From Bacillota bacterium (GTDB lineage Bacteria; Bacillota; Clostridia; Acetivibrionales; Acetivibrionaceae): a stretch of 64,000 bases of DNA. Shown piece after piece: positions 9,309-17,315 of this stretch. Made by a program: the position numbers and the translations under genes. The stretch lies in contig JAEWSG010000088.1 in the NCBI GenBank assembly GCA_023398495.1, forward strand, positions 45,251 through 109,250, in the 5' to 3' direction. Each line of letters starts with the position of its first letter. The stretch's first letter is position 1. The notes below the pieces were generated by a model. It was not told the origin of the DNA and did no database searches. It was given only the letters and a program-made list of their open reading frames with translations.

Positions 9309-10413
9309 TTATGAGTTACAAAAAACAAGATATGAATTTATGAAACCATTTAAATCTCCATCCATTACATTATCCACATTAATTTGTTCATAATTTGTTC
9401 TATGATCCTTAACAAGAGTATATGGACAGAATACATATGACCTTATCTGGCTTCCCCATGCTATATCCAATTGCACTCCCTTCAAATCCTCTATCTTTTC
9501 TTTCTGCTCGCGTTCTTTAAGCTCCAAAAGTTTTGATTTGAGCATTCTCATAGCCGTATCTTTGTTTTGGAACTGCGACCGTTCTGTTTGACATGCCACA
9601 ACTATTCCTGTAGGAATATGGGTTATCCTTATCGCCGATTCTGTCTTATTGATATGCTGACCTCCTGCACCACTTGCACGGTAGGTATCTATTCTTAAAT
9701 CATCAGGATTTATATTAATCTCAACATCATCACTAAGCTCAGGCATAACATCACAGGAAGCAAAAGATGTATGTCTTCTTCCCGAAGCATCAAACGGAGA
9801 AATTCTTACAAGTCTGTGTACACCCTTTTCAGATTTTAAATAGCCATAAGCATTTTCTCCAATAACGTTGATAGTAACGCTCTTAATGCCGGCTTCTTCT
9901 CCGTCAAGATAATCAAGAATCCTAACATTAAAACCTTTACTTTCTCCCCAACGTGTAAACATTCTCAAAAGCATCTGAACCCAATCCTGGGCTTCAGTTC
10001 CTCCTGCCCCTGCATGAAGTGTCAATATGGCATTATTCTTATCATAAGGACCTGTTAGCAAAGTTTCAAGCCTCAACGCTTCAAAATCTTTCTTAAATCT
10101 CTTGAAGCTTTCCTCAACTTCAGAGAAAACACTTTCATCGTTCTCTTCGAGCCCGAGCTCACACAATGTTTTTGCATCTTCCCATTCCTGAGAAAGCCGA
10201 TTATATTTTTCCAGTTTTTCTTTCAATGTTTTTATTTTCTGTAATACCTTTTGCGAATTCTCAACATCATTCCAAAAATCCGGTTCCGACGCTTTCTGTT
10301 CCAACTCCTCGATATCGTTACCTAATCTGGCGATGTCAAAGTGAAGCCCCCATTTCCTTTAAAGTTTTCTCAAATCCATCAATTTCCAGTCTCAACTGTT
10401 CGAGTTCCAACAA
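9309..10413 (-). CDS. prfB: Peptide chain release factor 2 (programmed +1 frameshift)
   Basis: RF2 recognises UGA and UAA and triggers peptide release. The main frame carries GGQ (GAGGQHINKTES), which hydrolyses peptidyl-tRNA, and the SPF stop-recognition motif (RISPFDASG). The gene is read in two frames: a 25-codon zero frame starting at TTG (10413, with AAGGAG 9 nt upstream) ends in CTT TGA C at 10336-10341, preceded by a GGGGG Shine-Dalgarno-like element. A +1 shift at CTT continues as D-I-A-R-L-G-N, giving about 367 aa, the usual RF2 length. This is the classical autoregulation: scarce RF2 gives slow UGA reading and more frameshifting. A simple ORF call would miss the first 36 residues. 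Confidence 0.95.
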
Positions 10414-10511
10414 CTTTACCAACTCCTTAAATAATTTTATAGCATACTTTAAAGCATTTCAATTTTATAGCATTAACAATTTCTTGTCCACATATCAAAA
10501 GCACTAGTATT

Positions 10512-11183
10512 TTAGCTTGAAACCTTATTACTCTTAATACTCTCTAACAAAGGCTTAAGCACTTCAACAGGTAGTCCTGCCTCCTGAATCTCTTTAGCAA
10601 GTTTTATATATGACTTGCTGCTCTCTTTCAAAATCCAATTTTTTAGTTGATCATCGAAAATGTCCAATGTATTGGAATTTTCTTCAACTTTCTCTGTCTG
10701 CTTTTGCTGACTCATTTCGAGAAGGTAAAGTTCCTTCTCTTTTTCATAGCTTTCCGGGGTATTAAAATGATAAAAAAAGGAATCTCTTACTTTTGCATAC
10801 TTGGCAAGAATTTTTATTGTACCTACGAAAGGCATTCTCTCACCTTTTGCATATAACTCCAGCATATCAGGAAAGATTAATGCCCCAACTCTTGCACTTA
10901 TATCCTGAGATAACTCCTTATATGTAAAATTCCCTTTTATCAAATCTATATTACTGCCAACGGTAAGAGCATTCATATCTCTACAGTTTGCCCTACCTAA
11001 AATATAATCAATAGAAACACCAAAATAATCTGCAAGTTTTTTTAGTATTTCATAATCCGGTTCTCTTTTGGCAAGCTCATAGGAAGCAACCGCCTGACGC
11101 GTAATGCCTAGATAGTCTGCTATATCCTTTTGAGATAATCGACTTTGTTCCCTAAGTTGTTTAAGCATCAACGCAAAAGACAT
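10512..11183 (-). CDS. XRE-family transcriptional regulator
   Basis: A 223-aa DNA-binding protein. Residues 1-65 form a classical helix-turn-helix (LREQSRLSQKDIADYLGITRQAV...SYE), and residues about 85-135 look like a second, diverged HTH-like unit (FTYKELSQDISARVG...FVGTIKILAKYAKV). It is transcribed away from the spo0E-like gene at 11440. The ATG at 11183 is preferred over a GTG nine bases upstream because GGGGTGG is then correctly spaced. TGTTGC/GCAACA sites overlap both divergent promoters, so autoregulation and control of spo0E are likely (inference). Confidence 0.85.
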   Translation of the reverse strand: MSFALMLKQLREQSRLSQKDIADYLGITRQAVASYELAKREPDYEILKKLADYFGVSIDYILGRANCRDMNALTVGSNIDLIKGNFTYKELSQDISARVGALIFPDMLELYAKGERMPFVGTIKILAKYAKVRDSFFYHFNTPESYEKEKELYLLEMSQQKQTEKVEENSNTLDIFDDQLKNWILKESSKSYIKLAKEIQEAGLPVEVLKPLLESIKSNKVSS

Positions 11184-11213
11184 TTTTTCCACCCCAAGAA
11201 TCAGTTTTAGTAT

Positions 11214-11242
11214 ATTTTATCTACATATTCATATTAATGCAA
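11214..11242 (-). promoter_or_regulatory. Sigma-A-type promoter of the XRE gene with operator half-site
   Basis: The minus strand reads TTGCAT, 17 nt, TAAAAT. The -35 box overlaps TGTTGC, the same hexamer that forms a palindrome in the opposing promoter at 11280-11294. Confidence 0.6.
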
Positions 11243-11273
11243 CATTTTGATTACATTTTTTTGTATTTTTTTA

Positions 11274-11302
11274 TTGACAGCAACAAAGTGTTGCTATAAA
11301 AT
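11274..11302 (+). promoter_or_regulatory. Sigma-A-type promoter facing spo0E, with palindromic operator in the spacer
   Basis: TTGACA, 17 nt, TAAAAT. The spacer is filled by the palindrome GCAACA-AAG-TGTTGC (11280-11294), well placed for a repressor to block RNA polymerase. Probably bound by the divergent XRE protein (inference). Confidence 0.65.
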
Positions 11303-11389
11303 ATGTATGAAAGCTAAAGGAAATGCATTGCAGATTTATTTTATCACAGTAAATTGTTACTATACAAGTTTTTGTTTTAAATTTGTAAA

Positions 11390-11405
11390 AAACATGGCCA
11401 TGTTT
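11390..11405. promoter_or_regulatory. 16-bp perfect palindrome ahead of the spo0E-like gene
   Basis: AAACATGGCCATGTTT is perfectly self-complementary and is followed 4 nt later by TATAAT (11410-11415). It resembles a dimeric operator. The binding protein is unknown. Confidence 0.45.
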
Positions 11406-11439
11406 AATATATAATTTTGTTTTTGTGGAGGTCGATGCG

Positions 11440-11595
11440 TTGAGTAAAATAGAAAATTTAAGAGAAAAGCTTCACAATGTTATGGATCATGGCGATGATT
11501 GTGAAATATTAGCAACCAGTCAAGAACTTGACACTTTGATTGTCTTGTACATGAAGCTTCAGCTTGACACTAGAAGAAGTAGTTATATTTGTTAA
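11440..11595 (+). CDS. Spo0E-like aspartyl-phosphate phosphatase (51 aa)
   Basis: A short protein (MSKIENLREKLHNVMDHG...) with the family signature SQELDTLIVLYMK, the SQELD core that Spo0E-family phosphatases use to dephosphorylate Spo0A~P. The start is TTG, supported by GGAGG with an 8-nt gap. It is too short for many gene finders. It is transcribed divergently from an XRE regulator, suggesting that this repressor times a brake on sporulation (inference). Transcription probably ends at the hairpin at 11670-11704. Confidence 0.85.
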   Translation: MSKIENLREKLHNVMDHGDDCEILATSQELDTLIVLYMKLQLDTRRSSYIC

Positions 11596-11669
11596 GTTTG
11601 GACAAGTTATAAGTAAAATGTAGCGCTACAATTTTTAGTTAATCCTGCACAATTTTATATACACATTTG

Positions 11670-11704
11670 AAATTCGTACTATTTATTATAGTACGAATTT
11701 TTTT
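11670..11704 (+). terminator. Intrinsic terminator of spo0E overlapping the end of the HAD gene
   Basis: A 13-bp perfect stem (AAATTCGTACTAT / ATAGTACGAATTT), 5-nt loop and TTTT tail on the plus strand. The convergent HAD gene's stop codon (11686-11688) lies in the loop, so the left part of the plus-strand hairpin is outside, and the right arm encodes, that protein's last residues (KKFVL). Confidence 0.85.
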
Positions 11705-12504
11705 ATGACATGGGCAACACCATTCTCATCGTTTGAAGTAGTCACAAAATCACAAATATTCTTTATACTTTCCTCAGCATTTCCCATTGCAACACTAAAA
11801 CCTGCATATTCAAGCATTGAACAATCATTTTCGTTATCACCTATTGCAATTATTTCCTCTCTTTTTACAAATAATTTCCGGGAAATAATCTCCAAGGCTT
11901 TCCCCTTACTAACTCCATAGTTCAGAACCTCAAAATTGTCATGACTTGATTTTACCACTTCAATTGTCTTTATATTCTCAACGGCCATTCTTGCCCTCAA
12001 CAAAGCTTTCAGATCCGAAGACATTACAACTATTTTAGAGGGATTCACATTGCCTCTTACAATCATATCATAAACTGACTCAACTATTTTTACATCAATC
12101 CGCAAGTCACTCCCTAGATCCTTACTTTTCAACATATAGTGAAGAGCTGAATAGTCAAGCTTTTCAGCATACATAATATCATCTATATAAGTATGAAAAT
12201 AAATATCTTCATCATGTAATATATTAATAACGTCATAACAGTCTTTCTTTGAAAGGAGGTTTGTAAATAATACGTCATCGGTTTTTGTGTCCTTGATAAC
12301 AGCACCATTGCATACTATCAGCGGCTCTTGCAAAGATAATTGTTCCGAGTATATTTTAGCTCCGGTATAGATCCTGCCAGAACAAATAACTACCTTAACA
12401 CCCTTTTCAAGTGCCAGTTTAATACATTTCCTATTCTCATAGGAAATTTCTTTATTCGAATTAAGCAATGTGCCATCAAGGTCTATTGCTATCATTTTAT
12501 ACAT
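11686..12504 (-). CDS. Cof-type HAD-IIB family hydrolase
   Basis: A sugar-phosphate phosphatase-like protein of 272 aa. Motif I is DLDGTLL near the N-terminus (nucleophile and acid/base Asp), motif II ICSGR, and the C-terminal motif IV is AIGDNENDCSMLEYAG. The C2B cap of the Cof/YidA group lies between them. The substrate cannot be told from sequence. The ATG at 12504 starts 4 bp after the aminotransferase stop, so the two are cotranscribed; an ATG a little upstream would overlap that gene. Its 3' end is shared with a terminator hairpin. Confidence 0.88.
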   Translation of the reverse strand: MYKMIAIDLDGTLLNSNKEISYENRKCIKLALEKGVKVVICSGRIYTGAKIYSEQLSLQEPLIVCNGAVIKDTKTDDVLFTNLLSKKDCYDVINILHDEDIYFHTYIDDIMYAEKLDYSALHYMLKSKDLGSDLRIDVKIVESVYDMIVRGNVNPSKIVVMSSDLKALLRARMAVENIKTIEVVKSSHDNFEVLNYGVSKGKALEIISRKLFVKREEIIAIGDNENDCSMLEYAGFSVAMGNAEESIKNICDFVTTSNDENGVAHVIKKFVL

Positions 12505-12508
12505 ACTG

Positions 12509-13684
12509 TCATTTTCCCCGACCATTATTTTCAACAAAGCGATTTATTCTTTTTAACGCTTCAACTATATTTTCCATGGAATTTGAATAACAAACCCTCA
12601 CAAATCCTTCTCCGCTATCTCCAAATGCCGAACCCGGCACAACCGCAACTTTTTCTTTCAATAACAAAGTCTCACAGAACTCAGTTGAGCTCATCCCTGT
12701 AGACCTTATACAAGGAAACATATAGAATGCTCCAAAAGGTTCGAAACAGTCAAGACCTGCCTTTCTAAATCCATCAAGCATAACCCTCCTTCTTCTGTTA
12801 TACTCGCGCCTCATAGACTGAACATCTTCGTCCCCTTTCTTTAGAGCTTCTATAGCTGCATATTGTGCAGTTGTGGGGGAACACATAATTGCATACTGAT
12901 GTATTTTATACATAGCTCCTATAAGTTCAGGATGTCCACAGGCATACCCAAGTCTCCAGCCTGTCATGGCATACGCTTTTGAGAATCCGCTAATATAAAT
13001 GGTTTTCTCCTTCATCTCAGGAAAGCTTGCTATGGAAACATGCTCACCTTCATAAGTAAGTTCAGAGTAGATTTCATCCGAAAGCACAATTATATTTTTG
13101 TCTTTCAATATTTCAACAATTTTAATAATATCCTCCCTTGTCATTACGGCACCGGTTGGATTATTGGGAAATGGTAAAATAAGAACTTTGGTTTTTGGAG
13201 TTATTGCCTTTTCTAGAAGTTCGGGCGTAAGTCTAAACTGATCTTCTGCACGTAAATTTATCAAAACTGGTGTTGCCCCGGTCAAAACTATACAAGCCTT
13301 ATAAGCAACAAAACTAGGCTCAGGAAGTATTACTTCATCACCTGGTCCGACAAGAGCCCTTAAAGCAAGATCAATAGCCTCGCTTCCGCCCACAGTAGCA
13401 ATAACCTGATCTTTAGAACTGTAAATCAGTCCATATCTTCTCTTTAAGTAATTGCATATTTCTTCACGAAGTTCCATAAATCCCGAATTAGGCGAGTAGT
13501 GGGTGTGTCCCTTTTCAAGTGAATATATTCCCGCCTCCCTGACACACCACGGTGTTACAAAGTCAGGTTCTCCTATACTTAGAGATATTGCATCTTTCAT
13601 TTCATTAACCAGATCAAAAAATTTTCTAATCCCGGAGGGCGGCAAATCCCGGACCGTAGGTATCAACATATCCTTCATGTTCAT
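12509..13684 (-). CDS. PLP-dependent class I/II aminotransferase (aspartate aminotransferase-like)
   Basis: A 391-aa fold-type I transaminase. Visible residues are the Schiff-base Lys in SGFSKAYAMTGWRLGY, the cofactor-binding PNNPTGAV and LSDEIYSEL, and the conserved C-terminal Arg region (GEGFVRVCYS). It belongs to the group often named aspartate or aromatic aminotransferase; exact substrate unresolved. Its ATG overlaps the Lrp gene's TGA (ATGA), so translation is coupled to the upstream regulator. The T-box leader upstream suggests control by amino acid supply. Confidence 0.9.
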   Translation of the reverse strand: MNMKDMLIPTVRDLPPSGIRKFFDLVNEMKDAISLSIGEPDFVTPWCVREAGIYSLEKGHTHYSPNSGFMELREEICNYLKRRYGLIYSSKDQVIATVGGSEAIDLALRALVGPGDEVILPEPSFVAYKACIVLTGATPVLINLRAEDQFRLTPELLEKAITPKTKVLILPFPNNPTGAVMTREDIIKIVEILKDKNIIVLSDEIYSELTYEGEHVSIASFPEMKEKTIYISGFSKAYAMTGWRLGYACGHPELIGAMYKIHQYAIMCSPTTAQYAAIEALKKGDEDVQSMRREYNRRRRVMLDGFRKAGLDCFEPFGAFYMFPCIRSTGMSSTEFCETLLLKEKVAVVPGSAFGDSGEGFVRVCYSNSMENIVEALKRINRFVENNGRGK

Positions 13685-14160
13685 AATACAATAGCCTCCC
13701 TGTCATCTTTGTGATCCTCTTCAAATATAACACCCTTATCTTTGTATTTCTTCAATACAAAATGAGTAGCTGTACTCAATACAGAATCTAAAGGAGATAA
13801 TTTTTCTGCAACAAACAGAGCAACTTCCTTCATTGTCTTTCCTTCTACAATTACAGTAAGATCGAACCCGCCTGACATCAGATAACATGCTTTAACTTCG
13901 GGAAATTTGTATATGCGCTCTGCAACCTTATCAAATCCCTGACCTCTTTGAGGAGTAACCTTCACTTCTATCAGAGCTGTTACGCTTTCCTTTTGTGTCT
14001 TTTCCCAATTGATCATTGAAGTATAACCCAATATAACGTTATCTTCTTCATATTTTTTTATTGCAGCTCTAACTTCTTCAACACTTTTATTGAGCATAAC
14101 AGCTATCTGCTCATCAGTGGCTCTACTATTCTTCTCTAATATCTCTAAAATTTCTTCCAT
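13681..14160 (-). CDS. Lrp/AsnC family transcriptional regulator
   Basis: A 159-aa regulator with an N-terminal winged HTH (residues about 1-60, ATDEQIAVMLNKSVEEVRAAI) and a C-terminal RAM/ligand-binding domain (VTALIEVKV, CYLMSGGFDLTVIVEG). The ATG at 14160 follows GAGGAGG by 8 nt; six codons upstream of it in frame are made of the ribosome-binding site itself. It is translationally coupled to the aminotransferase and lies downstream of a T-box leader. Probably a local regulator of the aminotransferase or of amino acid use. Confidence 0.88.
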   Translation of the reverse strand: MEEILEILEKNSRATDEQIAVMLNKSVEEVRAAIKKYEEDNVILGYTSMINWEKTQKESVTALIEVKVTPQRGQGFDKVAERIYKFPEVKACYLMSGGFDLTVIVEGKTMKEVALFVAEKLSPLDSVLSTATHFVLKKYKDKGVIFEEDHKDDREAIVL

Positions 14161-14237
14161 ATTAGTTATCCTCCTCATTTAACTTAATAATATATAAATA
14201 CCTTTATATCAACTAGATTATACCCAACAAAATAAAA

Positions 14238-14300
14238 AAGTCTGCTTCGCCGATTTAAAACCAGGGTATTTCTCTGCAGCAACAGTCTTGCGGTAGACTT
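14238..14300 (-). terminator. Large hairpin with T-run between T-box and lrp
   Basis: The minus strand reads AAGTCT(A)C...CGC, a 40-nt interior, GCG..G(C)AGACTT followed by TTTTTT. It looks like an intrinsic terminator or attenuator between the T-box terminator and the lrp start. A short hairpin (TGCC..AGAAAGT / ACTTTCTGGCA, 14307-14335) precedes it. Confidence 0.5.
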
Positions 14301-14337
14301 TTTTGATGCCAGAAAGTAATGCACTTTCTTAGGCATT

Positions 14338-14640
14338 AAAAAACTTCTCCATCCCCTCGAAGGGACGAAGAAGTAATCCGCGTTACCACCCTAATTAACA
14401 CTTAATAGTGTTCTCCTCAATTAATATCGGTACTTTATAAAAAATTCCGATATTTATCCTTTATAACGTAAGGAAACGTCAACCTCTATTATCAGACCTC
14501 TAAGTGTTGTCATCATTTCTCAAGGTGAAACTAAAGGGCTGCCTTCCATATTATCATTTGCCGTCTTTCACCTTACGCCGGCTCTCTAGAAAAATCAAAT
14601 ATGTACTCTTCCCCTATTATCGTTTTTAGGTTATAAATTA
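14338..14640 (-). ncRNA. T-box leader (tRNA-sensing riboswitch)
   Basis: The minus strand shows the T-box core AGGGTGGTAACGCGG (14378-14392), an AGAGAG/GGTGAAA...TTTCACC stem I region, and an intrinsic terminator (ACTTCTTCGTCCC/GGGGATGGAGAAGT then TTTTTT, 14338-14374). By manual folding the specifier loop has AGTA on its 5' side and ACAACA on its 3' side, giving AAC (Asn) as the most likely specifier; this is tentative. T-box RNAs read uncharged tRNA and let transcription continue. The next gene on the strand is the Lrp regulator with the aminotransferase. Confidence 0.88.
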
Positions 14641-14649
14641 TTAAAAATG

Positions 14650-14678
14650 ATTATACCAAATAAAATACCATCTTTCAA
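14650..14678 (-). promoter_or_regulatory. Sigma-A promoter of the T-box transcript
   Basis: The minus strand reads TTGAAA (14678-14673), 17 nt, TATAAT (14655-14650), placing the start a few bases upstream of the T-box stem I. Confidence 0.75.
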
Positions 14679-14717
14679 TAGGGTATTTTAACTTTTTAAC
14701 TTTCTTGATTTTTCACA

Positions 14718-15284
14718 CTATTCCTCTTCAGTAGCTGAAGCTGCTTTATTTGTAAACTCTTCCATAATCTCATCAAGGATATCTGAAGTTTCATCTGCAG
14801 ACTCTGTATTATCATGATTAACAGCAGTATTATACATATCTGTCGTTTCTTCAACAGTCTCAAGCACTCTATTAAGCTCTTCTTCATACTTTTTCAAGAC
14901 TTTAGTAACATCCGTCTTCAGTAATTTGATTTCCTGTTTTATATCGACCAGCTTTTCCTTTTCTTTTTCTGTTAATTCGGTAAGCTTCTTTCTTTCTTCA
15001 TGTGATTGATTTCTTGCTTCTTCCAATATTGTCTCAGCTTTTTCCTGAGCTTTTATCAGAACATCAGCAATCTTAGACCGATCCTCACTTACTTGATTAG
15101 TCTTTCGAGCTACATCCTCATATTTGATTCTAAACTCCCTGCATTGATTTTTTAACTCTGCAATTTCGCTTTCTTTCTCTTTGAGTTTATCGTCAAATTC
15201 CCTTAGTATCTTTTCAATATAAGAATTAACATCTGACTGTTTAAAACCAAAAAGCGATGTTCCAAACCTTTTTTCTCCTGCCAT
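14718..15284 (-). CDS. DivIVA-like coiled-coil protein
   Basis: A 188-aa protein whose N-terminus (FGTSLFGFKQSDVNSYIEKI) matches the membrane-binding DivIVA/GpsB-type motif, followed by a long charged coiled coil (about 30-155) and an acidic tail. DivIVA-family proteins gather at curved membrane and organise division or polar proteins; the partner here is unknown. The ATG at 15284 has GGAGG 7 nt upstream. The upstream in-frame codons lack a ribosome-binding site. It appears monocistronic. Confidence 0.78.
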   Translation of the reverse strand: MAGEKRFGTSLFGFKQSDVNSYIEKILREFDDKLKEKESEIAELKNQCREFRIKYEDVARKTNQVSEDRSKIADVLIKAQEKAETILEEARNQSHEERKKLTELTEKEKEKLVDIKQEIKLLKTDVTKVLKKYEEELNRVLETVEETTDMYNTAVNHDNTESADETSDILDEIMEEFTNKAASATEEE

Positions 15285-15489
15285 TTTGGTTCCTCCTATT
15301 TTATCCCAAAACATAATAATTGTTGATATACGTATATATTTTATATTCAATACAATTTTTCAAAATCCTTCTTTTTTTATAAAAAAATTATCCAAATAAA
15401 AAACCACACAAATTATTTGTATGGCTTATCTATAGTTCTATTATTATCAAGAAACCAGCTTCCTGGACTACCTGATTTCTACCCTTAAC

Positions 15490-15819
15490 CTATATATGCT
15501 TATCAATAAGAGATGCTAATTCAGTCTTTGACCTAGCTCCAATAACTTTTTCTACTACATCTCCGTTTTTAAATATCATAATTGTGGGTATGCTCATAAC
15601 CCTAAACTTAGCAGCTATTTCGCCCTCATCATCAACATTTAGCTTTGACACTTTCGCCTTGCCTTCATACTCGCCTGCAAGTTCATCTACTATTGGTCCC
15701 ACTGCTCTACAAGGTCCACACCAGGGTGCCCAAAAGTCAACTAAAACCGCCTGATCAGATTTCAAGACCTCCTGCTCAAAATTATTTTTGGTTATAACTG
15801 TAACCTTTTCATTTGCCAT
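15490..15819 (-). CDS. trxA: Thioredoxin
   Basis: Cytosolic dithiol-disulfide oxidoreductase of 109 aa. The active site is WCGPC (C34, C37) and the cis-Pro loop is MSIPTIMIF. The ATG follows AGGAGG. No thioredoxin reductase gene is adjacent. It stands alone on the minus strand, 165 bp downstream of the CsoR-like gene. Confidence 0.96.
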   Translation of the reverse strand: MANEKVTVITKNNFEQEVLKSDQAVLVDFWAPWCGPCRAVGPIVDELAGEYEGKAKVSKLNVDDEGEIAAKFRVMSIPTIMIFKNGDVVEKVIGARSKTELASLIDKHI

Positions 15820-15983
15820 AATTCATCCTCCTAATAAGTTTATATTTTCATCTACTAATGCTTAGGAATGCTGAAAATATAACTCAGGCTATAATTTAAC
15901 TTCAGCTACTCCTTATTCAAATTACAAAAAATTAACAATCAATACTTTACTATATTTTTACCCATACTTAATAAAGAAAAACA

Positions 15984-16283
15984 TCAATCTACAAATTTTA
16001 AAAATTTTTGTATTGTATCAACAAGTTCATTTACGACTTCTTTTTTATTTTCACCCTCTAGAGCATTGTGAAGACAATTCTTCGAATGCCGTTGAAGGAT
16101 TACACCTCCAACTTTATTTATAGCAGCCCTTACTGCTGCTACCTGTGTAAGGATATCCACACATTGCTTATCCTCACTTATCATTTTATGTATCCCCTTT
16201 ATTTGCCCCTCTATTCTTCTCAATCGTTTAAGAATGTCTTCTTTGCTCTCATAGCATTCACTATCTGCATTATTGTTTTCCAT
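15984..16283 (-). CDS. CsoR/RcnR-family metal-sensing repressor (DUF156)
   Basis: An all-helical 99-aa repressor of the CsoR family. C41, H66 and C70 have exactly the C-x24-H-x3-C spacing of copper-sensing CsoR, so Cu(I) is the likely ligand. The ATG at 16283 is preferred because GGAGG lies 7 nt upstream, while another ATG six bases earlier lies against the site. A TATAC...GTATA palindrome sits between the promoter and the start. No copper ATPase or chaperone is adjacent. Confidence 0.87.
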   Translation of the reverse strand: MENNNADSECYESKEDILKRLRRIEGQIKGIHKMISEDKQCVDILTQVAAVRAAINKVGGVILQRHSKNCLHNALEGENKKEVVNELVDTIQKFLKFVD

Positions 16284-16295
16284 AACCATTCCTCC

Positions 16296-16348
16296 TATAC
16301 TCGGTATGGGTATAAAACTATTATAACTGCTTTTTACACAAAGCTCAA
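16296..16348 (-). promoter_or_regulatory. Promoter and operator candidate of the csoR-like gene
   Basis: The minus strand reads TTGAGC (16348-16343), 17 nt, TATAAT (16325-16320). Immediately downstream is TATAC-N9-GTATA (16314-16296), containing TACCCATACC, similar to CsoR operators. Autoregulation is likely. Confidence 0.6.
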
Positions 16349-16414
16349 TAGCTACAAATTAAAATAGCCTTACAGCAAACCTCTGGAGCATTTATCCTTT
16401 CCTGCTTTTTGTAT

Positions 16415-16843
16415 TTATCTTGCAATTTCCATAGCATCCAAAGCTTTATGCAAACGCTCAAATATCAACCCGGCTACAAGCCAGGCAGGAGCAAAGTCTA
16501 TTCTAACAAGATTGTCAATAGCAAATGGTCCGGAATAATACCATGGATATACACCCAATGTATTATATAAAATCAGTCCGCTCGTGTATTCTATTCCCCA
16601 AATTATTACAATCCACAAAAGTCCTCTAAACGTCCACCTCCATCTGCTTAATACATCACTAATGGGTTCTAAAAACACAGCACAGCCATATATAAAAAAC
16701 ATCCATAGGTTTGTATATCCTTGCAGGGTCAGATCCCCTGTTAGCAGCGAATGCAATCCTGTCCAAAATATTTCCATGCTCCATCCTGCAAATCCATAAA
16801 TTAAAAATCTTTTAATCATAGCTTTATTTTCTTCAAAATACAT
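16415..16843 (-). CDS. Putative ABC-transporter type IV membrane protein (CmpB-like)
   Basis: A 142-aa integral membrane protein with about four hydrophobic segments (FLIYGFAGWSMEIFW, LWMFFIYGCAVFL, GLLWIVIIWGIEY, APAWLVAGLIFE). The pattern matches the small 'putative ABC transporter permease' family PF06541, whose role is not established. No ATPase is adjacent. No strong ribosome-binding site is seen; an internal ATG eight codons in is an alternative start. Confidence 0.65.
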   Translation of the reverse strand: MYFEENKAMIKRFLIYGFAGWSMEIFWTGLHSLLTGDLTLQGYTNLWMFFIYGCAVFLEPISDVLSRWRWTFRGLLWIVIIWGIEYTSGLILYNTLGVYPWYYSGPFAIDNLVRIDFAPAWLVAGLIFERLHKALDAMEIAR

Positions 16844-16902
16844 AATTTTAGTATAGAAATAATCTGGAAAACATAAAAACCGTTAAAATTTTTCTTTTAC
16901 AA

Positions 16903-17031
16903 TCACTTAATTTTACCCTCTCCGGATTGCTTTTTTATTTCAGCCTCACTCTTTTTTAAAAACTGCTTTATATATTCCTTGTTCTTAGGTAGATTATCAT
17001 CCCAAGGTTTTTCCTTTTTGTTTTCTTTCAT
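16903..17031 (-). CDS. Small hydrophilic protein (42 aa), unknown
   Basis: An ATG with GGGAGG 9 nt upstream opens a 42-codon frame, MKENKKEKPWDDNLPKNKEY... ending GEGKIK. It is rich in Lys and Glu with no cysteine or membrane segment. The good ribosome-binding site and isolated position argue for a real gene. Function unknown. Confidence 0.55.
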   Translation of the reverse strand: MKENKKEKPWDDNLPKNKEYIKQFLKKSEAEIKKQSGEGKIK

Positions 17032-17315
17032 AAAAATTCGCCTCCCAAGGTCTTTACAAAATATTTTTTACAAAATTCACCTTATAGTACTTTTACTATT
17101 TCACAAGAGTTTTTCATCTATAGTATATCCAATTCTAATGAATATTTATTATAGATGTATAAGTTTCAAATTAATTGCCAACTATAGGTACTATACTTAT
17201 AGATGTTAATACATATATTTTTGTGACTAATCTTCTTTATATCAGTCAGAAAAATATTAATAATTTAATTTTTTTTAAAAAAACACTACCATAATAATTA
17301 AATTTGTGTTATCAT

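Noticed and set aside
9187..9343. Plus-strand frame running past the exported protein into prfB
   Set aside because: It is a shifted frame across the intergenic hairpin with no start signal.
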